This document shows positions 16,351 to 26,000 of a stretch of 64,000 nt of DNA, in pieces. Origin of the DNA: Pseudomonas gingeri (GTDB lineage: Bacteria > Pseudomonadota > Gammaproteobacteria > Pseudomonadales > Pseudomonadaceae). Every line of letters starts with the position of its first letter. Within the stretch, counting starts at the first letter, position 1. The translations under genes and the position numbers were made by a program. Under the pieces are notes generated by a model. That model did no database searches and was not told where the DNA came from. It saw nothing but the letters and a program-made list of their open reading frames with translations. Location: the NCBI RefSeq assembly GCF_013386115.1, contig NZ_JACAOR010000014.1, positions 186,001-250,000 of the forward strand. Reading direction: 5' to 3'.

Positions 16351-17292
16351 ATGACTTATCAAGACACCCTTCGCGATACCCGGTTTCCACTTATCTACGG
16401 CAGCGGTTCGATGCCGGCGGTGGGCTTCGGTACGCTGTTCCGCGATCTTTCGGTGACCACCGAGGCGATCAGGACCGCGCTGCAAACCGGCTTCCGGCAT
16501 TTCGATTGTGCCGAGCGCTATCGCAATGAAGAGCAGGTCGGCGTGGCGCTACAGGAGGCGCTGGAGAGCGGCCAGGTCGCGCGGGAAGAGCTGTTCATCA
16601 CCACCAAGCTGTGGAATACCAATCACCGGCCCGAGCGCGTCAAGCCGGCGTTCGAGGCCAGTTGCCGGCGACTGGGCGTCGACTATATCGACTGCTACCT
16701 GATCCATACGCCGTTTGCCTTTCAGGCCGGTGACGACCAGGACCCGCGGGATGCACTGGGCCAGGTCATCTACGACCAGGGCGTGACGCTGATCGAGACC
16801 TGGCGGGCTCTCGAGAGCCTGATGGACGAAGGGCTGTGCCGCTCCATCGGCCTTTCGGACATCACCCTGGAAGCCTTGAAGGAAGTGGTTGCGGCGGCCC
16901 GGATAAAACCCTCGGTGGTCCAGGTCGAGTCCCACCCGTACCTGCCGGAATGGGAACTGCTCGAATTCTGCCGTGAGCACGGCATCATCGTCCTGGCGTT
17001 CGCCCCCCTCGGCCACGGCATGGAGCCCAATGTGCTGGAGGAACCGGTGATTACCGGGATCGCCCGGCGCGTGCGCAAAACCCCGGCACAAGTGGCCCTG
17101 GCCTGGTCGGTGCAGCGTGGCGTGGCGTTCCTGACTACCTCGGCGACACCGGGCCATATCCAGGAGAATTTCGATATCGCGACCTTGCCCCACCGGGCCA
17201 TGCGGGAAATCCAGGAAGAGATCACCACCCGCATACGCTTCAACTCGGTGGTGGAAACCGGCGTGCCAGGTTTTATTCCGCGCAAGAAATGA
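16351..17292 (+). CDS. Aldo/keto reductase
   Basis: The 313-residue TIM-barrel enzyme keeps the complete AKR tetrad: Asp52 and Tyr57 in FDCAERYRNE, Lys86 in FITTKLWN, and His119 in CYLIHTPF. SIGLSDIT and QVESHPYLPEWELLEFCREHGI follow the family pattern. It reduces aldehydes or ketones with NADPH in the cytoplasm. It lies seven bases behind GGAG at the end of the outer-membrane factor gene, as the fourth gene of the efflux operon. It may therefore detoxify the same class of compound that the pump exports, though this is inference. It is followed directly by a LysR gene. Confidence 0.9.
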   Translation: MTYQDTLRDTRFPLIYGSGSMPAVGFGTLFRDLSVTTEAIRTALQTGFRHFDCAERYRNEEQVGVALQEALESGQVAREELFITTKLWNTNHRPERVKPAFEASCRRLGVDYIDCYLIHTPFAFQAGDDQDPRDALGQVIYDQGVTLIETWRALESLMDEGLCRSIGLSDITLEALKEVVAAARIKPSVVQVESHPYLPEWELLEFCREHGIIVLAFAPLGHGMEPNVLEEPVITGIARRVRKTPAQVALAWSVQRGVAFLTTSATPGHIQENFDIATLPHRAMREIQEEITTRIRFNSVVETGVPGFIPRKK

Positions 17293-17309
17293 TTCCCGAG
17301 GTGGACACG

Positions 17310-18242
17310 ATGGACGTATTCCAGAGCATGCGGTTTTTCATCACCGTCGCACAGAGTGGCAGCTTCACGGCGGCGGCCGCAGTGCTGGGCACCACCATCA
17401 CCAATGTCTCCAAGGCGGTTTCCGCTCTTGAGGCCAGGCTGCAGACGCGGCTGATCAACCGCACCACCCGACGCCTGGCGCTGACCGAAGCCGGGGCGCG
17501 CTACCTGCAACGCTGCGAGAAGATTCTCGACGAGGTGCGCGAGGCGGACGAGGAGGCGGGGACGGCCCATGTCATGCCCGCCGGACGCCTGAAGATTCAT
17601 GCGATGGCGGCGGTGGGCAACCACTATGTGATCGACGCCATCGCCCGCTATCGAGAACGCTATCCCTCGGTCATGTTCGACCTGACCCTGACCAACCGCC
17701 AGCCCGACCTGCTGGAGGAGGGCTACGACATGTCGATCGTGCTGGCGCGGGAGCTGCCCGATTCGGGATTTGTCGCCCAGCGACTGGGTTCCACCTACAG
17801 CATTCTCTGTGCTGCACCGGCGTACCTGGAAAGGCGCGGCATTCCCGATTCGCCGAGTGCCCTCGGTGCGCATGACTGCCTGAGGATCGTCAACACGGTC
17901 ATGCCCGTGGAGCACTGGGCCTTCGAGGGGCCGCAAGGCATGGAAGCCATCGATATCCCGCTGTCGCCTTTTCATATCAATACCGCCGATGGCATGACGG
18001 TCGCGATCAAGAGCGGCATGGGCATCGGCATCCAGCCCGTGGCCTCCGCCATCGAAGGTCTGCGGGCAGGGACCCTGGTGCGGGTCCTGCCGGACTATCA
18101 CCTTGAACAGCTGAACCTGTTCGCCATCTATCCGTCGCGCAAATTCGTCGATGCCAAGATCAGGACCTGGGTGGAATTTCTCAAGAGCGCTGTTCCGGGT
18201 GTGCTGGCATCCGACGAAGAGGTACTCGCGTCGCGAGAGTGA
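17310..18242 (+). CDS. LysR-family regulator at the end of the efflux operon
   Basis: The 310-residue product begins MDVFQSMRFFITVAQSGSFTAAAAVLG, the usual start of this LysR branch, with the DNA-binding helix TNVSKAVSALEARLQTRLINRTTRRLALTEAG. The effector domain includes GYDMSIVLARELPDSGFVAQRLG. An earlier ATG at 17289 overlaps the aldo-keto reductase stop, but I chose 17310 because GAGGTGG lies just upstream and the family starts there. As the last gene of an operon with its own divergent TetR, it may add a second signal to the efflux genes or act elsewhere. Confidence 0.87.
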   Translation: MDVFQSMRFFITVAQSGSFTAAAAVLGTTITNVSKAVSALEARLQTRLINRTTRRLALTEAGARYLQRCEKILDEVREADEEAGTAHVMPAGRLKIHAMAAVGNHYVIDAIARYRERYPSVMFDLTLTNRQPDLLEEGYDMSIVLARELPDSGFVAQRLGSTYSILCAAPAYLERRGIPDSPSALGAHDCLRIVNTVMPVEHWAFEGPQGMEAIDIPLSPFHINTADGMTVAIKSGMGIGIQPVASAIEGLRAGTLVRVLPDYHLEQLNLFAIYPSRKFVDAKIRTWVEFLKSAVPGVLASDEEVLASRE

Positions 18243-18395
18243 TCGGTCGCGGTCTTCTCTCCCCGCCATCGGGCAAGGAAATATCAGCCATTTACAGGCG
18301 GGCGCGTGGTTGCGGCTCGACGCCTGACAAAAGCGCGATTAGCATGGCGATGACCTCGACCGAGCCCGGAAAAACCTCACAAGAACCTCATCTCC

Positions 18396-19430
18396 ATGAC
18401 CATGCTCGAACGCGCCAGACACTTCTCCATCAAGCAACTCGCCCTCCAGGCGGGGGTCAGCAAGGCCACGGTCGATCGCGTGCTGCATGAACGCGGCAGC
18501 GTGCATTACCAGACCCGGCGGCGTATCGAACAGGCCCTGGATGAACTCGAGTCCCAGGAAAAAAACGGCCTGGTGGTGGGGCGCACCTTCCATATCGACG
18601 TGATCCTGCATACGCCACGACGTTTCAGCACAGCGGTGCAGAAGGCAATGACCACGCAACTGGGCAGCATGGCGCCGTTTCGCATTGCCCCGCGCTTTCA
18701 TCTGTTCGAGGACATCGAGCCGCAGGCAATGCACGACAGGCTGCTGCGCTGCCTCGACACCGGCAGCCAGGGCGTGGTGCTCAAGGCCGCCGACGTGCCG
18801 CTGGTGAACCAGGCGGTCAGACGGCTGGCCGAGGCCGGTATCCCGGTGGTGACCCTGGTCAGTGATCTGCCGCAAAGCGAGCGCATCGGCTATGTCGGCA
18901 TGGACAACCGGACCGCCGGGCAGACCGCCGCGTATCTGTTTTCCCGCTGGCTACCCTCCGAGCCCCAGGACGTGGCGGTGGTCATCAGCAGTGAGTTGTT
19001 CCGTGGCGAAGAAGAACGGGAAATGGGCTTTCGCATGTGGCTGCGGGGTCGTGCCGCGCATTTGCGGGTGCTGGATATCAGCGGCGGCTTCGGGGTGTAC
19101 GAACGCACCTTCGAGCGGGTGACCGAGGCGCTGAAGCAGCATCCCGGGCTCAAGGCGGTGTACAGCGTGGGTGGCGGCAATCGGGCGATAGTCGACGCCT
19201 TTGCCGCCCAGGGTCGGCCCCTGGAAGTGTTTATCGGCCACGACCTCGATGAAGAAAACCAGCAGTTGCTGAACGAGGAAAAAATCGCCGCGATCATCGA
19301 CCACAACCTGCAGATCGACTCGCGCAATGTGTTCCTGCACATCCTGCAGTTCCACCGGCTGTGGAAGGCCGGGCCGGTCGCACCGTCCCAGGTGCAGATC
19401 GTCACGCCGTTCAACCTGCCTGGTGGTTAA
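18396..19430 (+). CDS. LacI-family transcriptional regulator
   Basis: The 344-residue product has the LacI helix-turn-helix (about residues 10-35: FSIKQLALQAGVSKATVDRVLHERGSV) and hinge. A periplasmic-binding-protein core follows, with IGYVGMDNRTAGQTAAYLFSRW, VVISSELFRGEEERE and the late segment IDHNLQIDSRNVFLHILQ. The core resembles sugar- or polyol-binding members. No sugar transport or catabolic genes lie next to it, so its targets are elsewhere or unknown. Two ATG codons (18396 and 18402) are possible, and neither has a strong ribosome-binding site. The 153 bases before it show no other gene. Confidence 0.86.
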   Translation: MTMLERARHFSIKQLALQAGVSKATVDRVLHERGSVHYQTRRRIEQALDELESQEKNGLVVGRTFHIDVILHTPRRFSTAVQKAMTTQLGSMAPFRIAPRFHLFEDIEPQAMHDRLLRCLDTGSQGVVLKAADVPLVNQAVRRLAEAGIPVVTLVSDLPQSERIGYVGMDNRTAGQTAAYLFSRWLPSEPQDVAVVISSELFRGEEEREMGFRMWLRGRAAHLRVLDISGGFGVYERTFERVTEALKQHPGLKAVYSVGGGNRAIVDAFAAQGRPLEVFIGHDLDEENQQLLNEEKIAAIIDHNLQIDSRNVFLHILQFHRLWKAGPVAPSQVQIVTPFNLPGG

Positions 19431-19670
19431 AGCGTTGGGCGATGCCACGGTACAACATCGCTCCTGACATGTTCCTGAATGCGCATCTACACGGCGCTTT
19501 GGCCTACAAGATCCTGGGAAGCGTCTGCCTATCTCTTCCAACAGGTTTTGGCCGAGTATCCGAATGGTATTGCTGTCGTGCGCAGCACCTGGCCGGGAAG
19601 GCCGGCTTGACGATGACCACACTCCTTCGAGCCGATGTCTCCAGGTCGCTTGTCAATTGCAGTAGCTATC

Positions 19671-20054
19671 ATGGAAATGTCGCTAACCTTATATGACGCA
19701 CTGACGACTGCCAGTATTCCGGCGAACAAGGCCAAGGCGGTTGTAGATGCCTGGGAGGCCGATATGAAAAATCTCGCGACAAAGTCGGATTTGCTGCAAA
19801 CCGAAGCACGCCTGGAATCACGGCTGGATGCACGCTTCTCGGAGCAGGGATCAGTTGTCAGGGAACTGGGCAGCGAAATGCGGGCACAAGGTGTCGAACT
19901 GCGCGCCTTGATCAAGGAGCAGGGGGCCGATCTGCGTTCGTCCATTTCGGCATTGGAGTCGCAGAACAAGATCCTGCGGTGGCAGTTCGGCCTGATCTTC
20001 ATCTGCGTCGCCGTACCGCTGCTGAAGACGAGTTTTGAGCTGCTGAGCAGGTAG
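19671..20054 (+). CDS. DUF1640-like coiled-coil protein with a C-terminal membrane anchor
   Basis: The 127-residue product begins MEMSLTLYDALTTASIPANKAKAVVDAWEADM. A long heptad-like stretch (residues about 33-100, rich in Leu, Glu, Arg and Gln) follows, then one transmembrane helix at the C terminus (FGLIFICVAVPLLKTSFELL). This is the layout of the DUF1640/CCDC90-like family, whose bacterial function is unknown. I chose the ATG at 19671; a longer frame from 19635 is possible but does not fit the family start. The 240 bases before it contain no clear gene, only a short frame noted in the findings. Confidence 0.65.
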   Translation: MEMSLTLYDALTTASIPANKAKAVVDAWEADMKNLATKSDLLQTEARLESRLDARFSEQGSVVRELGSEMRAQGVELRALIKEQGADLRSSISALESQNKILRWQFGLIFICVAVPLLKTSFELLSR

Positions 20055-20096
20055 GCCTGATCTTCGCGTTCTTTCATTCAAGCACGACAAACGAAA

Positions 20097-20116
20097 AGCC
20101 CGCTCAATGGCGGGCT
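20097..20116 (-). terminator. Terminator downstream of the NodT-like gene
   Basis: A 7-bp stem (AGCCCGC / GCGGGCT) with a six-base loop reads into TTTTC on the minus strand, about 105 bases past the NodT-like gene stop. On the plus strand it lies 42 bases after the coiled-coil protein gene but has no T tract there. Confidence 0.6.
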
Positions 20117-20220
20117 CTCGACAGATGGGCCAAATCCCTTTGGCTGACATCATTCTGATTAACGGGTATGACGATGTGGTGACAGAGTCGCAATGATTGC
20201 GTGACAGCCTCTGTGTCATC

Positions 20221-21651
20221 TCAAGGCTGTCGACTCGACAGCGTCAGCCTCGACCACTCGCTCCATCCGCCGCCCAGCGCCGTGTACAGGTTCACCTCCG
20301 CCACCAGTTGCGCCAGCTGATCGTTGATCAGGCCTTGCTGCGAACTGAACAGCGAGCGTTGCGCATCGAGGAACACCAGGCTGCTGTCGACCCCGGTCCG
20401 ATAGCGATGCTCGGCCATATCGTAATAGTCCTGTGTGGCCTTCACCAGGTCACGTTGCGCCTGGAGTTGCTCGTCGTAGGTCTGGCGTGCCGCCAGGCCG
20501 TCAGCAACTTCCTGGAAGGCAGTCTGGATCGATTTTTCGTATTGCGCGATACGGATATCCTTCTGCAGCTTCGAGTAGTCCAGGCTCGCCCGCAGGCTGC
20601 CGGTATTGAAAATCGGCAGGTTGACCTGCGGCTGGAAAGTCCAGGATCCCGAGCCGGCCTTGAACAGTCCCGACAGTTCCTTGCTGGTGGTGCCGGCATT
20701 CGCGGTCAGGCTCACGCTCGGAAAGAACGCCGCCCGCGCCGCGCCGATATTGGCGTTGGCTGCCTGGAGCTGGTATTCGGCCTGGAGGATGTCCGGGCGC
20801 CGTTGCAGTAGATCCGAAGGCAGGCCCGCCGGCACTTGCGCCACCAGGCTATCGGCCAGCGGTCGTTCGGGCAGCGAGTCGGGCAGTGGTGCGCCGACCA
20901 GCAGTGTCAGGTTGTTCAGGTCCTGGGCGACCTGGCGCTCGTAGCGCGACAGGTTGGCGCGGGCACTTTCGACGCTGGTCCGGGCCTGGCTGACATCCAG
21001 CGCCGAGAGCTTGCCGGCATCGCGGCTGCGGGTGGTCAGGTGCAGGCTCTGTTCATAGGCGTCGAGGGTCTTGCGGGTCAATGCCAGCAATTCACGGTCA
21101 GCCAGCCAGGTCAGGTAGGCATTGGCGACATTGGCCACCAGGCTCAACTGGGTGCTGCGTCGTGCCTGTTCCGAGGAGAGGTAGGTGGCCATGGCCTGCT
21201 CGGTCAGGCTGCGCACGCGGCCGAACAAATCCAGCTCATAGGCGCTGACGCCCAGGTTCACCGAGCTGCTCGAGGTGATGACCGGCTTGCCGCCGGCCAG
21301 ACTGCCCGGCACCCGCTGGCGTGAGCTGCTGCCATTGGCCGAAACCGCCGGCAGCAGGTCGGCGCGTTGGATCCGGTACTGGGCCTGGAAGGCGTCGACA
21401 TTCAGGGCGGCCACCCGCAGATCGCGGTTGTTCATCAGGGCGTTTCCGATCAATTGCCGCAGCGTCGGGTCACGAAACAGGCTGCGCCAGTCCGCGCCTG
21501 GCGCAACGCTGTCTTGGGCGGTCGTCGCATAGGCCGGGCCCTGGGGATACTGCGGCGCACTGGGCGAAGCAGGTTGCTGGTAATCCGGCATCAGCGAACA
21601 ACCGCCGAGCAGCAGTGCCGCGGCGACCAGGGAAAGAGGGGATTTGCTCAT
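20221..21651 (-). CDS. NodT-family outer-membrane lipoprotein beside the lipopeptide NRPS genes
   Basis: The 476-residue product has a lipoprotein signal ending LLGGC (Cys18) and the OprM-like start SLMPDYQQP. The two OEP repeats carry LRVAALNVDAFQAQYRIQ, DLLQRRPDILQAEYQLQAANANIGAARAAFFP and the mirrored GVDSSLVFLDAQRSLFSSQQ. It is distinct from the other outer-membrane factor in this window. In pseudomonad lipopeptide loci a nodT-like gene commonly sits upstream of the first NRPS gene and works with a MacAB-type pump encoded after the last one, so a role in lipopeptide export is likely. It lies 72 bases after the LuxR gene on the same strand and may share its transcript. Confidence 0.9.
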   Translation of the reverse strand: MSKSPLSLVAAALLLGGCSLMPDYQQPASPSAPQYPQGPAYATTAQDSVAPGADWRSLFRDPTLRQLIGNALMNNRDLRVAALNVDAFQAQYRIQRADLLPAVSANGSSSRQRVPGSLAGGKPVITSSSSVNLGVSAYELDLFGRVRSLTEQAMATYLSSEQARRSTQLSLVANVANAYLTWLADRELLALTRKTLDAYEQSLHLTTRSRDAGKLSALDVSQARTSVESARANLSRYERQVAQDLNNLTLLVGAPLPDSLPERPLADSLVAQVPAGLPSDLLQRRPDILQAEYQLQAANANIGAARAAFFPSVSLTANAGTTSKELSGLFKAGSGSWTFQPQVNLPIFNTGSLRASLDYSKLQKDIRIAQYEKSIQTAFQEVADGLAARQTYDEQLQAQRDLVKATQDYYDMAEHRYRTGVDSSLVFLDAQRSLFSSQQGLINDQLAQLVAEVNLYTALGGGWSEWSRLTLSSRQP

Positions 21652-21723
21652 CGACCAGCCTCATGGAAGGGAAGGGCGGGTGGCCGTGTAACCGGCACCC
21701 GCTTGTCAGCAAGAAAGGAAGGT

Positions 21724-22530
21724 CTAGGCGCCGGCCATCCAGCGGGCCAGCCCATGGCGTCCGCTGACCCCGAGTTTGGCGGCCGCGCGCTTGAGATAGG
21801 TTTCGACGGAACTGTTCTTCACGCTGAGTTTCTCGGCCATCTGTGGCACCGTGCCACCCACCAGCAGCCCCAGGCAGACTTCCCGTTCCCGGCTCGACAG
21901 AATGATGTCGCCCAGAGCCAGGCGCTTGCTGAAGGCTTGCTGCAACGAGACGGGCTCCTGTTCCGCCTGAGGCCCCGGCACAGGGCTGGTGACGTTCTTC
22001 AGGACGGCCTGGCGGCTGATCTGCGCATGGCGTTCGATCAGCGGCAGCAGGGTGTCGGAGAGGTTCTTGAGAAATGACAGCTCGCTGAGGGCAAAGCCTT
22101 TTTGCGTGTGCGAACGGTAAAGCGAAATGACACAGCGACGATTGGATTTGCGCGACACCAGGTTGCACTGGTGGGCGGCGTCCCGGTTATCACGGCGGTT
22201 GACCTGCGCGTTCATCTGGATCAGGAGTGAGTCATCCATCTCGATCATCTGGCTGAGCAGTGGATGTGTATCCGGGTGCTGCGGGAGTTCGGGCGGCGCA
22301 GAGTCGTCTTTCAGGCCGGCGCAGCCCAGTGGCTCGATATCGACCACGCTGGCCTGGCGCTCGTCGAGTGTCCATTCGCTGAGGTCGATCCGCTCGACCG
22401 GTACCAGCTTATCGATCAGGTTGAGCATGTTGCTGGCAAAGTGTTCATTGCCCGTGCTTGAAATCAGTTCGCCCAATTCGAAATAGAAGCCGGGGCTTTC
22501 TACGTCTCGAATACTGCTGGTCAGATTCAT
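21724..22530 (-). CDS. LuxR-type regulator of the lipopeptide cluster
   Basis: The 268-residue product ends in a LuxR/GerE helix-turn-helix (about residues 205-268: LSSREREVCLGLLVGGTVPQMAEKLSVKNSSVETYLKRAAAKLGVSGRHGL). The first 200 residues show neither a receiver domain with its phospho-Asp nor an autoinducer-binding domain I can recognise. This matches the LuxR-like regulators that flank pseudomonad lipopeptide synthetase genes (SalA/SyrF-related group) and act without a bound acyl-homoserine lactone. AAGGAAG lies about nine bases before the ATG. It is divergent from NRPS1 across a 534-base region and most likely activates that promoter. Confidence 0.88.
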   Translation of the reverse strand: MNLTSSIRDVESPGFYFELGELISSTGNEHFASNMLNLIDKLVPVERIDLSEWTLDERQASVVDIEPLGCAGLKDDSAPPELPQHPDTHPLLSQMIEMDDSLLIQMNAQVNRRDNRDAAHQCNLVSRKSNRRCVISLYRSHTQKGFALSELSFLKNLSDTLLPLIERHAQISRQAVLKNVTSPVPGPQAEQEPVSLQQAFSKRLALGDIILSSREREVCLGLLVGGTVPQMAEKLSVKNSSVETYLKRAAAKLGVSGRHGLARWMAGA

Positions 22531-23064
22531 TTCCTTGTCTTCCTTGATATAGACCTGTCGTCAAACGATTTGCGGCATGAAATCGGAAGCAATCAGTTCT
22601 CCTTGAACAGGATTTCTCCGGGGATTTAAGCCTATGCATTTATCCTACGTCTGTAGTGGAAAAAGGGGACATAAAAATCTATGAAGGGTGTAGGGGGTAT
22701 GGGGATTTTCTGACTATATCAAACGCTTGTTCTGTGTTGGATTGTCTTAATGATATAGCTACAAATGCATGATATTAATAAATTTTATGGGTTGTATGAC
22801 GGATGATTCAGTCGGTGGCAAAGGTGGTCTTTAGCGTATTTCCTACATGTTTTTAAGACTTTGCTTAAGTGGCGTTTTGACGGTGGCTACAAAGATTCCG
22901 GGGGAGTGCTCAATATCGCGGGTCCTGATGAGGGAGTCGCTTGCATGAATATCTCCTGGGACAAGCCCCTACATACAGGAGGTTTTTTTGTCCGGGGTTT
23001 TGGTGCCATACAGCCCCGCAAGCCGGATGTTTAAATTCGCGGATAATTGTTTGAGACGGACCTT
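22531..23064. promoter_or_regulatory. AT-rich divergent regulatory region of the lipopeptide locus
   Basis: No gene was found in these 534 bases. They are clearly richer in A and T than the surrounding DNA, most of all from about 22640 to 22860. A palindrome CTAC-GTCT-GTAG (22645-22656) is a candidate LuxR-type site. TTGTTC at 22727 with ATGATA 17 bases further on is a weak promoter candidate for NRPS1. Two mutually exclusive hairpins near 22953-22993 and an ACGGA element at 23056-23060 lie in the leader. The long leader suggests control at several levels. Confidence 0.55.
22645..22656. promoter_or_regulatory. Candidate LuxR-type operator palindrome
   Basis: CTAC, four bases, GTAG form a perfect dyad in the region shared by the luxR-type gene and NRPS1. 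LuxR-family helix-turn-helix dimers bind short dyads of this form. Binding here is inferred from position only. Confidence 0.3.
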
Positions 23065-26000
23065 ATGGAACTTTCCCGCGCTACCGACATGGACGATACG
23101 GCTGTGACTCGAGAGGGCTTTCCCCTGACGGCCAGCCAGCGGGACATCTGGCTTGACCAGATGAGTCGGGGTGATTCCCCTTTGTACAACATCGGAGGAT
23201 ATGTAGAACTTAATGGGACCATTGTCCCGCAACTTGTCCAGCGTGCGGTCGAGTGCCTGGTGGCCAAACACGACGCCCTGCGCACCGTGCTGCGGGCCGG
23301 TGCCGATGGCCTGCCCGTACAGAGCTTCGCGCCGACGCTGGCCGTGTCGGTGCCGTTGTACAGCGTTGCCACCCAGGCCGATCCGCTGGCGGCCGCCCGG
23401 CGGCTGATGCAGCAGCAGATACAGCAGCCTTACGAACTGGAGGGCGGGCCGTTGTTCCGCTTCTTCCTGGTTCGGCTGGACGATACCCACAATTTGCTGG
23501 GCACCCAGGCCCACCACCTGATCCTCGACGGCTGGGGCTTCGGGCAGATGCTGGCCTCGCTGGGAGGCATCTACAGCGCGCTGGCGCGCGGCGAGGAGCC
23601 GGACCTGGTGGCACCGTCCTATATCGACTTTATCGCCGATGACCAGCAATACCGCGATTCGTCGCGCTACACCCGCGACCGTGACTACTGGCTGGCCAAG
23701 TACCGGACGGTACCGGACCCGATGCTGCTGCCGCGTTATCGCGGTCGGTGGGCCAGCGACAGCGTGGTCCAGGCCTTTCCCACATCACTGCACGAGCGGA
23801 TGAAGGCCCTGGCGAGTACCTGCCAGGCCTCGGCCTTCCATGTGTTGCTGGCGGCGGTGCATCTCTGCTTCGCCGGTACTTCGCAGCGCAATGACTGGGT
23901 GCTCGGCGTACCGATCCTTAACCGTGGCAATGCCCGCTTCAAGTCGACCCTGGGACTGTTTACCCAGGTCAGCGCGCTGCGTTTCGATTTTGCCGATGGG
24001 CTGTCGTTCGGCGAACTGGTATGCGGTGTACGTGATGTCCTCAGGCAGGACCTGCGGCACCAGCGCTACCCCCTGAGCGAGATGAACCGTGCGCTGGGCC
24101 TGCTGCGCGAGGATCGCAACCAACTGTTCGAAATATCGGTGTCCTATGAGCAAGATGACCATGATTACCGGTACGGCGAGGCGCAGGCGCACACCGTGAA
24201 GGTGTCCAATCGTCACGAGTCGACACCGTTGACCCTTCATCTGCGCAGCAACCGTTATAACGACAAGGCCTGGATCCACCTCGTCTACAACGAGGCCTAC
24301 TTCGAGCCCGCCGAGGTCCAGGCACTGGCCGAGCGGCTGACTTTCGTGCTCGAGCAGGGACTGGAAAACACCGGCCTGGCGCTGCGCGAGTTTGTGCTGG
24401 TCACGCCGGCCGAAACCGAGCGGTTGGCAGCGTGGAATGCCACTGAGGCGGCCTATGATCTCGAACAGACCATCCAGCAGGTGTTCGAGGCCCAGGTCCG
24501 ACGTACACCGGAGGCCGTGGCAGTGGTGGCGGGCGAGCGGAGCCTGACCTATCGCCAGCTCAACGAGCAGGCCAACCAGTTGGCGCACTGCCTGCGCGAG
24601 CAGGGCGTGCAACCCGATGCGCGGGTGGCGATCTGCGTCGAGCGCGGCCTGGAACTGGTGATCGGCCTGTGGGCCATCGTCAAGGCCGGGGGCGCCTATG
24701 TGCCGCTGGATCCGGGCTATCCGCCGGAGCGCCTGGAGCACATGCTGCGCGACAGTTCGTCGGTACTGCTGCTGGTGCATGCCGCTACGCGTCACCTGCC
24801 GGGCGCGGTGACCATACCCGTGCTCGACTTCGACCATGACACCTGGCATGACCAACCGGTGAGCGAGGTGCAGGTGCCGGGACTGACCGCGTCGAACCTG
24901 GCCTATGTGATCTATACCTCGGGCTCCACCGGCACACCCAAGGGCGTGGCGCTCGAGCATCGCGGCCTGTGCAATCTGGTGCACTGGAGTTCGAAACTGT
25001 TTACCGGCGATCGCAGCGGGGCGTTGTTGCAGAAGTCCCCGTTCAGTTTCGACGGCTCGGTCTGGGAGTTCTTCTGGCCGCTGACCGTGGGCATGCGCCT
25101 GGTGCTGGCCCGTCCCGACGGGCAATGGGAATCGGCCTACCTGGCGCAAACGGTGCGTGAGCAGCAGGTCACCGTGATCAAGTTCGTGCCGGCGATGCTG
25201 CAGCAGTTTCTCGAACTGGAGGAAGTCAGCCAATGCACCAGCCTGACGGACGTGTTCTGTGGCGGCGGCGAACTGACGGCGGCCCTGGCCCACAGGGTCC
25301 GGGAGCGCCTGCCAGGGGTGCGCCTGCACAACGTCTACGGGCCGACGGAGGCGACGGTCGACAGCACGGTCTGGACCCTGGAACCGGGTGCTGCGATACC
25401 GGATATCCAGTTGCCCATCGGCCGGCCGATCTGCAACACGCGCCTGTATGTGCTCGATGCTCAGGACCGGCCGGTCCCGATCGGTTTCAGCGGGCAATTG
25501 CACATTGGCGGTGTCGGCGTTGCCCGTGGCTACCTGGGGTTGCCGCAGTTGGTGGCCGAGCGTTTTATCGACAGTCCGTTCGTGGCCGGCGACCGCCTCT
25601 ATCGCACCGGTGACCTGGTGCGGTATCGCGCGGACGGCAATCTCGAATTCCTCGGGCGCGACGACTTCCAGGTCAAGCTGCGCGGCTTTCGCCTGGAGCT
25701 TGGCGAGATCGAGGCGCGCCTTTCGGCCCATGACAGGGTCAGGGAGGCGGTGGTGCTGATGCGCGACGAGCGGCTGGTGGCCTATTTCACGCCGCGAGAC
25801 CCCGCACAGGTGCCGGCCATCGAGGCGCTGCGCAACCATCTGTCGACACTGCTCCCGGACTACATGGTGCCATCGGCCTATGTGCGCCTCGACGCATGGC
25901 CACTGACTCCCAACGGCAAGCTGGACCGCCAGGCACTTCCGGCCCCCGGCATCGAGGCGGTGATCAGCCGGCGTTACGAGGCCCCACAGGGCGCCGTGGA

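Noticed and set aside
22961..22990. Possible REP-type palindromic repeat near TGTAGGGGCTTGTCC on the minus strand
   Set aside because: It only partly resembles pseudomonad REP elements and no second copy was seen in the window.
23047..23064. TTG at 23047 as the NRPS1 start
   Set aside because: It has no better ribosome-binding site than the ATG at 23065, and the extra residues are not typical of starter modules.
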